Source: Agrobacterium tumefaciens
Lineage (GTDB): Bacteria > Pseudomonadota > Alphaproteobacteria > Rhizobiales > Rhizobiaceae
DNA: 64,000 nt
Direction of reading: 5' to 3'
Assembly: GCA_025559845.1 (NCBI GenBank)
Contig: CP048470.1
Location: 348,001-412,000, forward strand
The position numbers were made by a program, and so were the translations under genes. Positions 1-8,254 of this stretch are shown in pieces. Each line of letters begins with the position of its first letter. The first letter of the stretch is position 1. The notes below the pieces were generated by a model. That model made no database searches. It worked only from the letters and a program-made list of their open reading frames with translations, and was not told the origin of the DNA.

Positions 1-726
1 TGGCGTGGTGTCTGCCAGGCCGTACATGATGATGGCCTGCGCGCCATTGTCGCGGATCTTTGCGAGGACACTGCGAAAGTCGACTTCGCCTTCCTTGTAG
101 TAATCTTCGCTCAGGATCTCGCCCTTGTAGTCGGGCAGATATTTCTTGGTGAAGGTGATCGCGGAGCGACCGTAGTCGCTATCAACAGACAGGACAGAGA
201 ACTTGGTGAAACCACGCTGTTCTGCCGCATATTTGGTGATGACGAGGGCTCGGTTCTCATCTGTCGGGTAGTTGCGATAGGTCCATTTGAAGCCACCGAC
301 ACCCGCCTGATAGGTGATCTTCGGGTTGGAAGAAGCAGCGTTCAGGAGGAGGACTTCCGCATCTTCCGCGACCGGTTGCATGGCAAGGGTAACAGAGCTC
401 GATACGTCGCCGATGACGAAATCAACGCCGTCCTGATCGATCAGGCGACGGATCGCCGAAACGCCTTCTACAGGTGTTCCCTGGCTATCGGCATTGAACA
501 GTTCGATCTGCATGCCATTGACGCCGCCGGCAGCATTGATGTCTTTCACAGCAAGTTCGGCACCATGCATGGAAAACGCGCCGTAGCGGGCGTTAGGGCC
601 GCTCATCGGCGCAACGATTCCAAGCTTGATGGTGTCTGCAGCCTGAACCGGAGCTGCAAAAGCACCGGCGACAGATAGGATCGCGGTCGAGATGCAGAGC
701 ATCCTGCGAGTAAACTTGTATGTCAT
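1..726 (-). CDS. Branched-chain-type (LivJ/LivK-like) ABC substrate-binding protein, C-terminus cut off
   Basis: The first 242 residues of a periplasmic type I binding protein of the HAAT class are visible; this family is usually about 370-400 residues, so the C-terminal third lies beyond the left edge. It opens with a signal peptide (MTYKFTRRMLC, hydrophobic core, likely cut after PVQA), followed by the mature start DTIKLGIVAPMSGP that is characteristic of Liv-type proteins. The ATG at 726 has GGAG seven bases upstream. The ligand cannot be told: such proteins bind branched-chain amino acids, amides, urea or aromatic acids. Partner permease and ATPase genes, if present, lie outside the window. 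Confidence 0.85.
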   Translation of the reverse strand, partial: MTYKFTRRMLCISTAILSVAGAFAAPVQAADTIKLGIVAPMSGPNARYGAFSMHGAELAVKDINAAGGVNGMQIELFNADSQGTPVEGVSAIRRLIDQDGVDFVIGDVSSSVTLAMQPVAEDAEVLLLNAASSNPKITYQAGVGGFKWTYRNYPTDENRALVITKYAAEQRGFTKFSVLSVDSDYGRSAITFTKKYLPDYKGEILSEDYYKEGEVDFRSVLAKIRDNGAQAIIMYGLADTTP

Positions 727-1016
727 GTTCCCACTCCGTGTGTTCGGATGACGTCGTCCGGCTCCATGCCGTGCGCGAAATGCCGCTTTTTGCGGTTCTT
801 CTTAGCCAGTCTTCATTCCGGCTTATGTCACAGTAGGTTCATGCAGGCTTGCTTGGCCAACACAACTCCTTTCTGCCGCCATAGCGTTTCGTTATAGCGA
901 ATTGTCGTATCGGGAGTGTCCCTAGGTCGACCTGCGTCAAAAGCATGCCTGCCGTGAAAGCAAATGCATTCATTTTCAGCATCGATAAGACTAAATAATG
1001 CGCATCACACAAACAC

Positions 1017-1169
1017 ATGGACAAGATGATGCGTATCGGCAGAAAACTGAAGACCTACCTGGAAAATCGTCGCGCTATTCGCGAACTGTCGGAACTTGAC
1101 GACCGCGCACTGAGCGACCTCGGCGTTTCCCGCCACAACCTTCGCGCAGCCGTCGAAGGCCGCCGCTAA
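1017..1169 (+). CDS. DUF1127 small protein (50 aa)
   Basis: A 50-residue basic protein starting MDKMMRIGRKLKTYLENRR and carrying the DUF1127 core RAIRELSELDDRALSDLGVS, in which the L-D-D-R-x-L-x-D-L-G-(V/I)-S pattern is the family signature. A second in-frame ATG three codons in would give a 47-residue product. No signal peptide or membrane segment is present. Short DUF1127 proteins occur in many copies in Rhizobiaceae; they are basic, probably cytoplasmic, and have been linked to RNA turnover and to phosphate and carbon metabolism, but the role of this copy is unknown. It stands alone between a divergent binding-protein gene and a convergent transporter operon. Confidence 0.8.
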   Translation: MDKMMRIGRKLKTYLENRRAIRELSELDDRALSDLGVSRHNLRAAVEGRR

Positions 1170-1291
1170 AGGCCAGATGAACGTTGCCGCACAAGACATG
1201 ACGGCACGCTCACCCACTACGGTTCGTAGAGAAATCTTCGAAACGAAAAATGGCAAGCGCTCTTCTGGAACGCTCACCATTAAAAGCCTGA

Positions 1292-1318
1292 CGCAGCCTT
1301 ACTATGAAACAGGCTGCG
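1292..1318 (-). terminator. Hairpin at the 3' end of the arabinoside operon
   Basis: Perfect 8-bp stem (CGCAGCCT with AGGCTGCG) and an 11-base loop, lying between the end of the last permease gene and the DUF1127 gene. On the minus strand the stem is followed within a few bases by GGCTTTTAA, so it can act as an intrinsic terminator, although the T run is short and displaced. Confidence 0.4.
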
Positions 1319-1345
1319 CCAATGGCTTCAAGAGATTGTTGTCTC

Positions 1346-2176
1346 TTATCCTTTGACGCCTGAGGAAATCATAACAGCCTCGGTAACCTTCTTCTGGAAG
1401 ATCAGATAGGCGATCGCGACCGGCATAGCGCCCAGTAGCGCGACCGACATCAGCCGTGCGTAAAAGACGCCGAAGGCATCGTTCACCTGGGTAATCCCGA
1501 CAGGAATGGTCATTTTGCTTTCGCTTGTCACGGCGAGGAAAGGCCAGAAGAACTGGTTCCACGCCATGATGAAGGTGATGATCGCGAGCGCCGTCGTGAT
1601 ACCCCAGTTCAGCGGCAGATAGACCTTGAAGAGCAGCGTGTAGTCGCCGCCACCATCCAGCACCACCGCCTCGCGCATCTCCTTCGGCACAGCATCGAAG
1701 AACTGTTTGTAGACGATGATGACGACAGGTACGATCAGCTGCGGCAGGATGATACCGGCCCAGGTGTTGATCAGCCCAAGGTCATTGATGAGGATAAACT
1801 GCGTCACCACAAGCGCCTGTGATGGAACCATGAAGCTTGCCAGCACGACACCATAAAGAATGCGCCGGCCCGGAAAACGAAGCTGGGAAATTGCGTAGGC
1901 GCACATCATTCCCGAGACAATCACCGTGGCGGTGATGATAACGGCCGTACCGATCGAATTGATGTACCAGTTGATGATGTTGGTATTCCAGAGAATATCG
2001 ACATAGGCTCCGAGATTGAATTCGTCCGGCATGACACCGGCGGCATCCGAGACAACCCGCTCTTCCGAACGGACAGACGTGATGAAAGCCCAGTAGAGCG
2101 GGAATATCCAGATCGCCGCGGCCAGGAACGTGCCGAGCGTCAGCACCCAGTTTTCAAACAACCTTGCGGATTTCAT
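1346..2176 (-). CDS. CUT1 sugar ABC transporter permease (MalG/AraQ type)
   Basis: A 276-residue inner-membrane permease with about six hydrophobic segments. The EAA loop is recognisable around EAVVLDGGGDYTLLFKVYLPL (roughly residues 168-190), which is the contact site for the ATPase. The start ATG at 2176 overlaps the stop codon of the upstream permease gene (ATGA), so the two are translationally coupled; GGAGG lies six bases before it. It is the last gene of the arabinoside import operon. Length and motif are normal for the MalG subfamily. Sugar specificity is inferred only from the linked GH51 enzyme. Confidence 0.9.
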   Translation of the reverse strand: MKSARLFENWVLTLGTFLAAAIWIFPLYWAFITSVRSEERVVSDAAGVMPDEFNLGAYVDILWNTNIINWYINSIGTAVIITATVIVSGMMCAYAISQLRFPGRRILYGVVLASFMVPSQALVVTQFILINDLGLINTWAGIILPQLIVPVVIIVYKQFFDAVPKEMREAVVLDGGGDYTLLFKVYLPLNWGITTALAIITFIMAWNQFFWPFLAVTSESKMTIPVGITQVNDAFGVFYARLMSVALLGAMPVAIAYLIFQKKVTEAVMISSGVKG

Positions 2177-3057
2177 CGACGCCCTCCGGCACGCAGAAGC
2201 TGGAACTGCAACACTGAAAACACGGCAATCACGACAAACAGCACAAGTGCGATCGCAGAGGCGTATCCGCCGTGATTGAGCTGGAAAGCTTCACGATAGA
2301 CCATCAGCAGCAGGACATAGGATGAATTGAATGGCCCACCGCTGCTGAGCAGGTAAACCTGGTCGAATATCTTCAACTGCAGGATCAGTTGCAGTGTCAG
2401 AACGAGGCCCGTGACCGGCCATAATAGCGGCCAGGTCACCCTGGTGAACTTCTGTATCCGTGTCGCACCGTCGAGTGCGGCAGCCTCATAATAATCCTTG
2501 GAAATGTTTCTGAGGCCGGCAATGAACAGCAGCACATTAAAGCCGTTGGTCCACCAGATTGTCACGGCCGCAACAGTCGGCATTACCCAATAGGGGTTCT
2601 TGAAGACCGGGACGGGTTTGCCGTTGAAAAACGCGATGACCGGCTGGAGGACACCGAACTGGAAGTCGAGCATCCACATCCAGATCTGCGTCACCACCGA
2701 GACGGGCAGGATGTAAGGCAGAAAGAATATCGCCAGTGCCAGTGCCTGCAACGAGCCCCGAAGGCGCGTGATCAGCAAGGCGATGCCGAGCGCAAGCGCC
2801 GTCGTCGGCACAACCGTCAAAAGCACGAAATATCCGTTGTTCTTCAAAGACGTCAGAAACAGCTTGTCAGATAAAAGCCGCTTGAAATTATCGAGCCCCA
2901 CCCATTCCCCCGGACCAATCAGGGGTGAGTTTGTCAGGCTCAGTTCAACGAGCCTTATCGTCGGGTAGAGAAACACCAGCGCGAAAGTCACGACGAACGG
3001 CGCCACGAGGGTCGCAGCCACGGCAACTTCCTTGCGCCGGTTTGTGAGCATTGCCAC
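2173..3057 (-). CDS. CUT1 sugar ABC transporter permease (MalF/AraP type)
   Basis: A 294-residue inner-membrane permease with six predicted hydrophobic segments and an EAA loop near YYEAAALDGATRIQKFTRVTWP. It pairs with the MalG-type protein encoded immediately downstream. The GTG at 3057 is preferred as the start because GGGAGG lies eight bases upstream; the next in-frame ATG at 3051 would be about 14 bases from that site, which is too far. A terminator-like hairpin separates this gene from the binding-protein gene upstream, so permease expression is probably lower than that of the binding protein. Confidence 0.9.
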   Translation of the reverse strand: MAMLTNRRKEVAVAATLVAPFVVTFALVFLYPTIRLVELSLTNSPLIGPGEWVGLDNFKRLLSDKLFLTSLKNNGYFVLLTVVPTTALALGIALLITRLRGSLQALALAIFFLPYILPVSVVTQIWMWMLDFQFGVLQPVIAFFNGKPVPVFKNPYWVMPTVAAVTIWWTNGFNVLLFIAGLRNISKDYYEAAALDGATRIQKFTRVTWPLLWPVTGLVLTLQLILQLKIFDQVYLLSSGGPFNSSYVLLLMVYREAFQLNHGGYASAIALVLFVVIAVFSVLQFQLLRAGGRR

Positions 3058-3073
3058 GTCACCAACCTCCCAG

Positions 3074-3106
3074 AAAAAAGACAGGCCGCGCTCAAACGCG
3101 CGGCCT
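3074..3106 (-). terminator. Intercistronic terminator between the binding protein and permease genes
   Basis: On the minus strand a 9-bp GC-rich stem (AGGCCGCGC with GCGCGGCCT, 6-base loop) is followed by TGTCTTTTTT. This has the form of an intrinsic terminator and lies between two genes of one operon. It probably works as a partial terminator that keeps the binding protein in excess over the permeases. Confidence 0.75.
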
Positions 3107-3116
3107 TCGCATCGGA

Positions 3117-4391
3117 TTACTTCAGCTTGTCCTGCAGATCCTGCTTGATCTGTTCTGCTGCAGCCATCGGCTCGGCATAACCGTGAATGGCGGGCGAGAT
3201 GATGTTGATGGCCGCGTCATAGGCGGGCGATGCCACACCTGCGATCGGTGAGCGAGGATCATAGGAGGCCGTATTGGCGAGCGCCGAATAGGTCGCATTC
3301 GGCTCCATCTTCTTGAATGCTTCGCCCTCCGCGACTTCCTTGTAGGCTGGAATATGGCCGGCCTCGGCCCATGAGAGCGAGTTCTTTTCCATCCAGCCGA
3401 TCACCGTCATGACGGCCTTACGTTTTTCTGGTGTCATCTTGTTGTTTGCCGGGATCGCAAAGGCATGGGAATCCGCCCATGTGGTTTGTGTTCCCATCAG
3501 GTTCGGCACCTGAACAGCGCCCCACTCGTATCCGAGCGATCCTTTTTTCGCGAGGTCGATCATGGTGGGCACTTCCCACACGCCGTTCAGCGAAAAGGCA
3601 GACTTCCCAGACGTAAAGAGCGCCACGGACGCTTCGTACTCCGCCTGCTCGGGCTGCCATCCCTTGTCGGCCCAGGTCGTCATGACTTCAATCGCCTTGG
3701 CGGCCTTTTCCAGATTATCGCCTGCAAGGACCTCTTTGCCGGTGATCAGCTCACCGCCCTGTTGGCGCAGCAGCGTATAGAACACACGGAAAGTGCCGCC
3801 ATCGTCGCCGGTCGCATATGACACCGGCGCGGCAGCACCCTTCTCCTTGGCGAGTGCCAGAGCTTCCTCGAAATCCTTGAGATTATTGATGCCGGTCAAC
3901 TTGCCATTGGCGTCGAGGAACTTCGAACCTTCCAGATAGGACTTGTTGTAATAGAGGACGATGGAGTGAATATCGAAAGGCATGGCGTGCAGTTTGCCAT
4001 CGTCGGAGCTAGCCGCCTTGACAGACGCCGGGAAGAAACTCTCCTTCGTGACGCCGGCATTTTTCAGATCTTCGTCGGTGATCTCATCAAGCACGCCCTC
4101 TTCAAGACCAAGCGGAAGGCGTGAAAGATGGTAGGTCATCACATCAGGCCCCTGCCCGACAGCCACGGATGTGCGAACCTTGGTGTAAAAGGGAATGCCC
4201 CACTCCAGCGTCGTGCCGGTGATTTTGATGTCTGGATGTTCTTCGTTAAAGCGCGTGATCAGCGCTTTCATACGCACACCGTCACCACCACTCAGGAAAT
4301 CCCACCATGTGACATTTTCCTGAGCCATTGCCGGTATCGCCATCAGCGCCATAGCCGTCGCTGCAAGCAGACTTCTGTATCGCATGCCCAT
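3117..4391 (-). CDS. Sugar ABC transporter substrate-binding protein (CUT1, arabinoside unit)
   Basis: A 424-residue periplasmic binding protein of the extracellular solute-binding family 1. The signal peptide MGMRYRSLLAATAMALMAIP is likely cut after AMA, and the mature protein begins QENVTWWDFLSGGDG, typical of maltose/oligosaccharide-type proteins; late motifs such as FTSGKSAFSLNGVWE are also typical. Two ATGs (4391 and 4385) sit behind a run of GGAGGAGGAA; either could be used. Position downstream of a GH51 arabinofuranosidase and a MalK-type ATPase suggests uptake of arabinose-containing oligosaccharides, but specificity is inference from context. Confidence 0.88.
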   Translation of the reverse strand: MGMRYRSLLAATAMALMAIPAMAQENVTWWDFLSGGDGVRMKALITRFNEEHPDIKITGTTLEWGIPFYTKVRTSVAVGQGPDVMTYHLSRLPLGLEEGVLDEITDEDLKNAGVTKESFFPASVKAASSDDGKLHAMPFDIHSIVLYYNKSYLEGSKFLDANGKLTGINNLKDFEEALALAKEKGAAAPVSYATGDDGGTFRVFYTLLRQQGGELITGKEVLAGDNLEKAAKAIEVMTTWADKGWQPEQAEYEASVALFTSGKSAFSLNGVWEVPTMIDLAKKGSLGYEWGAVQVPNLMGTQTTWADSHAFAIPANNKMTPEKRKAVMTVIGWMEKNSLSWAEAGHIPAYKEVAEGEAFKKMEPNATYSALANTASYDPRSPIAGVASPAYDAAINIISPAIHGYAEPMAAAEQIKQDLQDKLK

Positions 4392-4453
4392 TTCCTCCTC
4401 CTGAAAGCCACCCTTCTCCCGTCGGTGGCGGTTGAACCAATTCACTGCGACGC

Positions 4454-5524
4454 TCAGCGAAGCCGTTGCCCGTCCTCTGCGAAAACAAGGATGTCACCGG
4501 GTGCCACGCCAAGAGAGATTGTCTGGCCGTCGAGGCTATCGCGGCGCCCGCGCGTCTCGACGACAATTGGCCGTCCGTCTGCAAGGCGCGTATGCAGGTA
4601 GGAGACACCACCGAGGTCCTCCTCCATGTCGACGGTTACAGGAATACCGTTTTCCACCGTATGAAGGTGTTCCGGCCGAAGCCCGATCCTGACGCGGGTT
4701 CCATCACCGACATCGTTGGTGATCTCAGCTGTAAGCTCCCTGTCTGTTCCATCGATACCAATCCGCAAACTGCCGTCCGCACGGCCAAGCACCCTGCCGG
4801 ACAGGAAGTTCATCGCGGGTGATCCGATAAAACCGCCGACGAACTGGTTGTCGGGATTGTCGTAAAGCTGCAGGGGTTTGCCAGCCTGCTGCACCACCCC
4901 GCCTTTGAGGACGAATATCCGGTCCGCCAAGGTCATCGCCTCCACCTGGTCGTGCGTGACATAGATCATCGTCGCGCCGATCTGCTTGTGAAGCTTGGCC
5001 AATTCGAGCCGCATCTGCACGCGCAGCTCAGCATCAAGATTGGACAGCGGCTCATCGAACAGGAACACCTTTGGCTGTCGGACGATCGCCCGTCCGATCG
5101 CGACGCGCTGGCGCTGGCCACCCGAAAGTTCGGATGGCCGTTTTTTGAGGTGATCTTCGAGGTGAAGGATGCGCGCTGCCTCATTCACCATCTCATCGAC
5201 CTTCGTCTTGGCCGTCTTCTTCAGTCTCAGGGAAAAGGCCATGTTTTCGAAGACTGTCAGGTGCGGGTAGAGTGCGTAGGACTGGAACACCATCGCGACC
5301 TCGCGCTTGGCTGGCTCCACGTCCGTAACATCCCTGCCCTCGATGGTGATCTTGCCCGCCGTTGTGTCTTCCAGGCCTGCAATCATGCGCAAAAGCGTGG
5401 ATTTTCCACAGCCAGAGGGCCCGACAAAGACTGCGAAGTCACCAGTGGGTATTTCCATGCTCACGTCATGAATGACATCCACCGCGCCGAAGCTCTTTTT
5501 GACATTGCTGAGTGTGATGCCCAT
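4454..5524 (-). CDS. CUT1 ABC transporter ATP-binding protein (MalK/UgpC type)
   Basis: A 356-residue cytoplasmic ATPase that powers the sugar importer. Walker A GPSGCGKS is at about residues 35-42, the signature LSGGQ at 133-137 and Walker B FLFDEP at 154-159. The C-terminal 120 residues form the TOBE/regulatory domain found in MalK-type proteins. The ATG at 5524 is chosen because TGAGG lies six bases upstream, overlapping the end of the GH51 gene; a TTG at 5536 would start inside that gene. Such ATPases are sometimes shared between several CUT1 systems. Confidence 0.92.
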   Translation of the reverse strand: MGITLSNVKKSFGAVDVIHDVSMEIPTGDFAVFVGPSGCGKSTLLRMIAGLEDTTAGKITIEGRDVTDVEPAKREVAMVFQSYALYPHLTVFENMAFSLRLKKTAKTKVDEMVNEAARILHLEDHLKKRPSELSGGQRQRVAIGRAIVRQPKVFLFDEPLSNLDAELRVQMRLELAKLHKQIGATMIYVTHDQVEAMTLADRIFVLKGGVVQQAGKPLQLYDNPDNQFVGGFIGSPAMNFLSGRVLGRADGSLRIGIDGTDRELTAEITNDVGDGTRVRIGLRPEHLHTVENGIPVTVDMEEDLGGVSYLHTRLADGRPIVVETRGRRDSLDGQTISLGVAPGDILVFAEDGQRLR

Positions 5525-5532
5525 GCCAGGCC

Positions 5533-7044
5533 TCAATTCAGCTTGAGACGGAAGACGTGGTAGGAAAGCGGTGCAATTGCGCCCTTGAGCTTGCCGTCTT
5601 CCACACCAACTCCCGAACCAGCCTTTGGAACTACATGATCTGGCCGGTCAGGACCGTTGGTCTCGTTCAGACCGTAGCCCTCCATCGCATGGTGCTCCGC
5701 AAGAGAGAGATCGGAAAAGCCGGTCAACCCGACGTCAAGCTCGGCCTTCTCTGTCAGGTGACGGTTGACGACGAACAACGTCAACATGCCCTCGTCCCTG
5801 TTGTAGACGGCGGAAACATCGAGGTAGCAGACGTCGTCGGCAACGCTGCAATCGTAGGTCGGTGCATCAACGGCAACGTTCAAAGCCTGACCGCGGCCAT
5901 AGATCGAAGCAAAGCGATAGGGATGGTAAATCGTCTGGCGCCACGCGGGGCCATTCTTTTCAGCACGGATTGGGGCAATGACGTTCACGAGCTGCGCGAT
6001 GCAGGCAATACGAACACGGTCCGAGCGACGGATGAATTCATTGAGGAGACCCGCAACAAACAGCGCATCTTCGAAATTGTAGGTTTCCTCGAGAAGTGCC
6101 GGGGCTTCCGGCCAGTCCCAGGTGCGCCAGCGATGGCTGTCCTCGTCGCGAATGTGATACCAGACGTTCCACTCGTCAAAGCAGATATAGACATCGTTCT
6201 TGGCTCGTTTCTTCGCCTTCACGTAGTCGATCGCACCGGCAATCGTCTGAATGTATCGGCCGGTTTCCTCGATCTTGCCGAAGTAGTTCAGCGTATCCTT
6301 GCTCTTGTTACCGAAATATTTGTGCAGCGAGATGTAGTCGACGTTCTCGTAGCACTCCTCGAGAACCTCGCGTTCCCACTCGGGATAGGTCGCCATTCCG
6401 TCGTTGGAGCTGCCGCAGACGATCGCCTCAATGTCCTTGTCGAAGCCCTTGAAGGCCTTTGCGGTCTCATTGGCCAACCGGCCATATTCGGTTGCGACCT
6501 TGTGACCGATCTGCCAGGGACCATCCATCTCATTGCCCAGGCACCACATCTTGACATCATGGCCATTCGGCTTGCCATGCGAGTGACGCAGATCACTCCA
6601 TGTCGTACCGCCCGGGAAGTTGACATATTCAAGGAAATTGCGGGCGTCTTCCAGTCCGCGCGAACCGAGATTGACCGCAAGCATCATTTCGATGCCGGCC
6701 ATTTTGGACCAGTCGGCAAACTCGTTGATGCCGATTTGGTTGGTCTCCTTCGAACGCCAGGCAAGATCGAGACGAACAGGACGGTTCTCGCGCGGACCGA
6801 TACCGTCTTCCCAGCGGTAGGCCGATACGAAATTACCACCGGGATAACGAATGGCGGGGATTTTCAGATCCTGCACGAATTTCAGAACATCCTTGCGGAA
6901 ACCCTGGGCGTCAGCCTGCGGGTGGCCAGGCTCATAGATACCACCGTAGATCGCCCGTCCCATGTGTTCGATGAAGGCCGAATACAGCCTTTCATCGATG
7001 TCGCTGATTTTGAAGTCGCGATGAACGGCTATACGAGCCTTCAT
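5533..7044 (-). CDS. Alpha-L-arabinofuranosidase, GH51
   Basis: A 503-residue intracellular glycoside hydrolase that releases terminal L-arabinofuranose from arabino-oligosaccharides. The acid/base residue is Glu172 in CLGNEMDGPW and the nucleophile is Glu291 in CFDEWNVWYH, spaced as in characterised GH51 enzymes. No signal peptide is visible, which agrees with cleavage after import by the transporter encoded downstream. The ATG at 7044 has GGAGGAG 5-7 bases upstream; earlier in-frame starts lie in the leader. It is the first structural gene of the operon, directly behind a perfect inverted repeat and an ArsR-type regulator gene. Length matches the family. Confidence 0.93.
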   Translation of the reverse strand: MKARIAVHRDFKISDIDERLYSAFIEHMGRAIYGGIYEPGHPQADAQGFRKDVLKFVQDLKIPAIRYPGGNFVSAYRWEDGIGPRENRPVRLDLAWRSKETNQIGINEFADWSKMAGIEMMLAVNLGSRGLEDARNFLEYVNFPGGTTWSDLRHSHGKPNGHDVKMWCLGNEMDGPWQIGHKVATEYGRLANETAKAFKGFDKDIEAIVCGSSNDGMATYPEWEREVLEECYENVDYISLHKYFGNKSKDTLNYFGKIEETGRYIQTIAGAIDYVKAKKRAKNDVYICFDEWNVWYHIRDEDSHRWRTWDWPEAPALLEETYNFEDALFVAGLLNEFIRRSDRVRIACIAQLVNVIAPIRAEKNGPAWRQTIYHPYRFASIYGRGQALNVAVDAPTYDCSVADDVCYLDVSAVYNRDEGMLTLFVVNRHLTEKAELDVGLTGFSDLSLAEHHAMEGYGLNETNGPDRPDHVVPKAGSGVGVEDGKLKGAIAPLSYHVFRLKLN

Positions 7045-7070
7045 GAATGTCTCCTCCATAACAATCAATA

Positions 7071-7090
7071 ATTACGATATGCATCGTAAT
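7071..7090. promoter_or_regulatory. Perfect inverted repeat, probable operator of the arabinoside operon
   Basis: ATTACGAT-N4-ATCGTAAT is a perfect inverted repeat with 8-bp arms. It sits 13 bases upstream of the ribosome-binding site of the GH51 gene and between that gene and the ArsR-type regulator gene. A TTGACA-like box lies about 31 bases further upstream on the minus strand (7122-7127). Winged-helix ArsR-type dimers bind such symmetrical AT-rich sites, so this is the best candidate binding site for the adjacent regulator. I did not see a second copy in the window. Confidence 0.7.
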
Positions 7091-7179
7091 TTTCGATATA
7101 CTTCGACAGAGGCGGACGCGTTGTCAATGGGGATATTGTGCTGCACTGCGAAGCGGGCGCATGAGGCGTCCCGTCATCG

Positions 7180-8112
7180 TCATTCGCTGAGGGTTTTTAG
7201 GCGAAGGAGAATATCCTGATCATAGTTGCCGAAACCGCGGCCGAAGATGTTAATGCCGCCTGGATGCTTGCTGTCTGCCTTGACTTCCACACGCAAACGC
7301 ACTGACCTGTGCTCATTGAGCCCGAGATCACTTGCTCTGACATCGGAAATATTGTGCCCATCGACAAAAGTGCCGCCAGGTCCGACGGACCAGGTCTTGA
7401 GCATGCCGTATTGGGACCCCTGGAGCTTCCACCATGCAGGGGTGTAGGTGCCGCGACGATCTCCGAAATCGCCTGGAGATGTCCACACACCGATTTCAAC
7501 ACCGTTGATCGACAAGACGATGTCGGAAGGCCAGTTCGCAAGCGTCCCGGGCACCTCCGAACTGACCTCCATCACGACATCAACGGATTCGATCAACTCC
7601 CCGCGAAGCTTGGCATTATTGGGAAACTGGTATTCAACAAACCCGCTGGTGAACCACAACAGGCTGGTTTTCATGCGCTCCGGGTCCATGTAGGTTTCCG
7701 GAACGTCGAGGAGGCCGATGATCCCATCCGTCGAACAAATGCCGCAAGGTGCGGTTACTGCGTTGCTGGTGTAAAGCCCAAGCGGCATTGAAACTTCGAT
7801 GACATTGTCGCGGATTGCTTCGGGAGCAGGCTGCAGCGTCACGATCAATTCGTCATAGACAGCAAAACAGACCTTCTGATTTCCCTTTTTTGCCCGTCTC
7901 GATTCGGTACGAATAAGACCGGCCTCTTCCAGTATCTTGAGGTGGGATGAGACGGATGATTGCGGAAGCTCGGAAACTTCGGCAAGTTCATTGACGTTGA
8001 TGCCGGGATGGTTTGCGATTTCCTGCAAAAGCTGAATGCGTGGAAGAGCAAAAATCCCCTTCAATGCCCCCAGATCCTTGCGAGGATCAATCACCAAGAA
8101 TTTCGAACTCAT
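7180..8112 (-). CDS. ArsR-type transcriptional regulator with large C-terminal sensor domain
   Basis: A 310-residue protein. Residues 18-90 form an ArsR-like winged helix (NELAEVSELPQSSVSSHLKIL is the helix-turn-helix). The remaining 220 residues are a domain not found in classical metal-sensing ArsR proteins; it holds CGICSTDG and repeated Trp/Gly-rich stretches suggestive of a beta-rich, carbohydrate-sensing fold. ATG 8112 is chosen because GGAG is suitably spaced; a longer in-frame start exists at 8127. Its position just upstream of the GH51 gene, same strand, suggests it controls that operon, possibly with an arabinoside ligand. Ligand and sign of regulation are unknown. Confidence 0.75.
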   Translation of the reverse strand: MSSKFLVIDPRKDLGALKGIFALPRIQLLQEIANHPGINVNELAEVSELPQSSVSSHLKILEEAGLIRTESRRAKKGNQKVCFAVYDELIVTLQPAPEAIRDNVIEVSMPLGLYTSNAVTAPCGICSTDGIIGLLDVPETYMDPERMKTSLLWFTSGFVEYQFPNNAKLRGELIESVDVVMEVSSEVPGTLANWPSDIVLSINGVEIGVWTSPGDFGDRRGTYTPAWWKLQGSQYGMLKTWSVGPGGTFVDGHNISDVRASDLGLNEHRSVRLRVEVKADSKHPGGINIFGRGFGNYDQDILLRLKTLSE

Positions 8113-8210
8113 TATAGCTCCCAACATCAGATTATGGGATCTATATCAGTTTTTCCGATGAATATGTAGATGTCTTTTGTCGTAGAATTTCGCTGCGGCG
8201 GCAGGGAAGA

Positions 8211-8235
8211 CCGGAGAGACGTGCAGCCTCTCCGG
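8211..8235 (-). terminator. Terminator-like hairpin after the DadA-like gene
   Basis: Stem CCGGAGAG/CTCTCCGG (8 bp) with a 9-base loop, 20 bases past the stop codon of the minus-strand FAD oxidoreductase gene. The following minus-strand bases (TCTTCCC) are only moderately T-rich, so efficiency is uncertain. Confidence 0.45.
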
Positions 8236-8254
8236 GTCGTAGAGCGTCGTGCGC

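Noticed and set aside
746..759. GGATGACGTCGTCC, an imperfect palindrome upstream of the HAAT binding-protein gene
   Set aside because: Symmetry is incomplete and no linked regulator or second copy is present.
1330..1347. AAGAGA-N6-TCTCTT hairpin overlapping a permease stop codon
   Set aside because: Short AT-rich stem inside the coding region; the 8-bp hairpin at 1292-1318 is the better terminator candidate.
5557..7071. A 504-codon plus-strand frame opposite the GH51 gene
   Set aside because: It is exactly antisense to a gene with intact catalytic motifs, has no family signature or ribosome-binding site, and arises from the high GC third-position bias.
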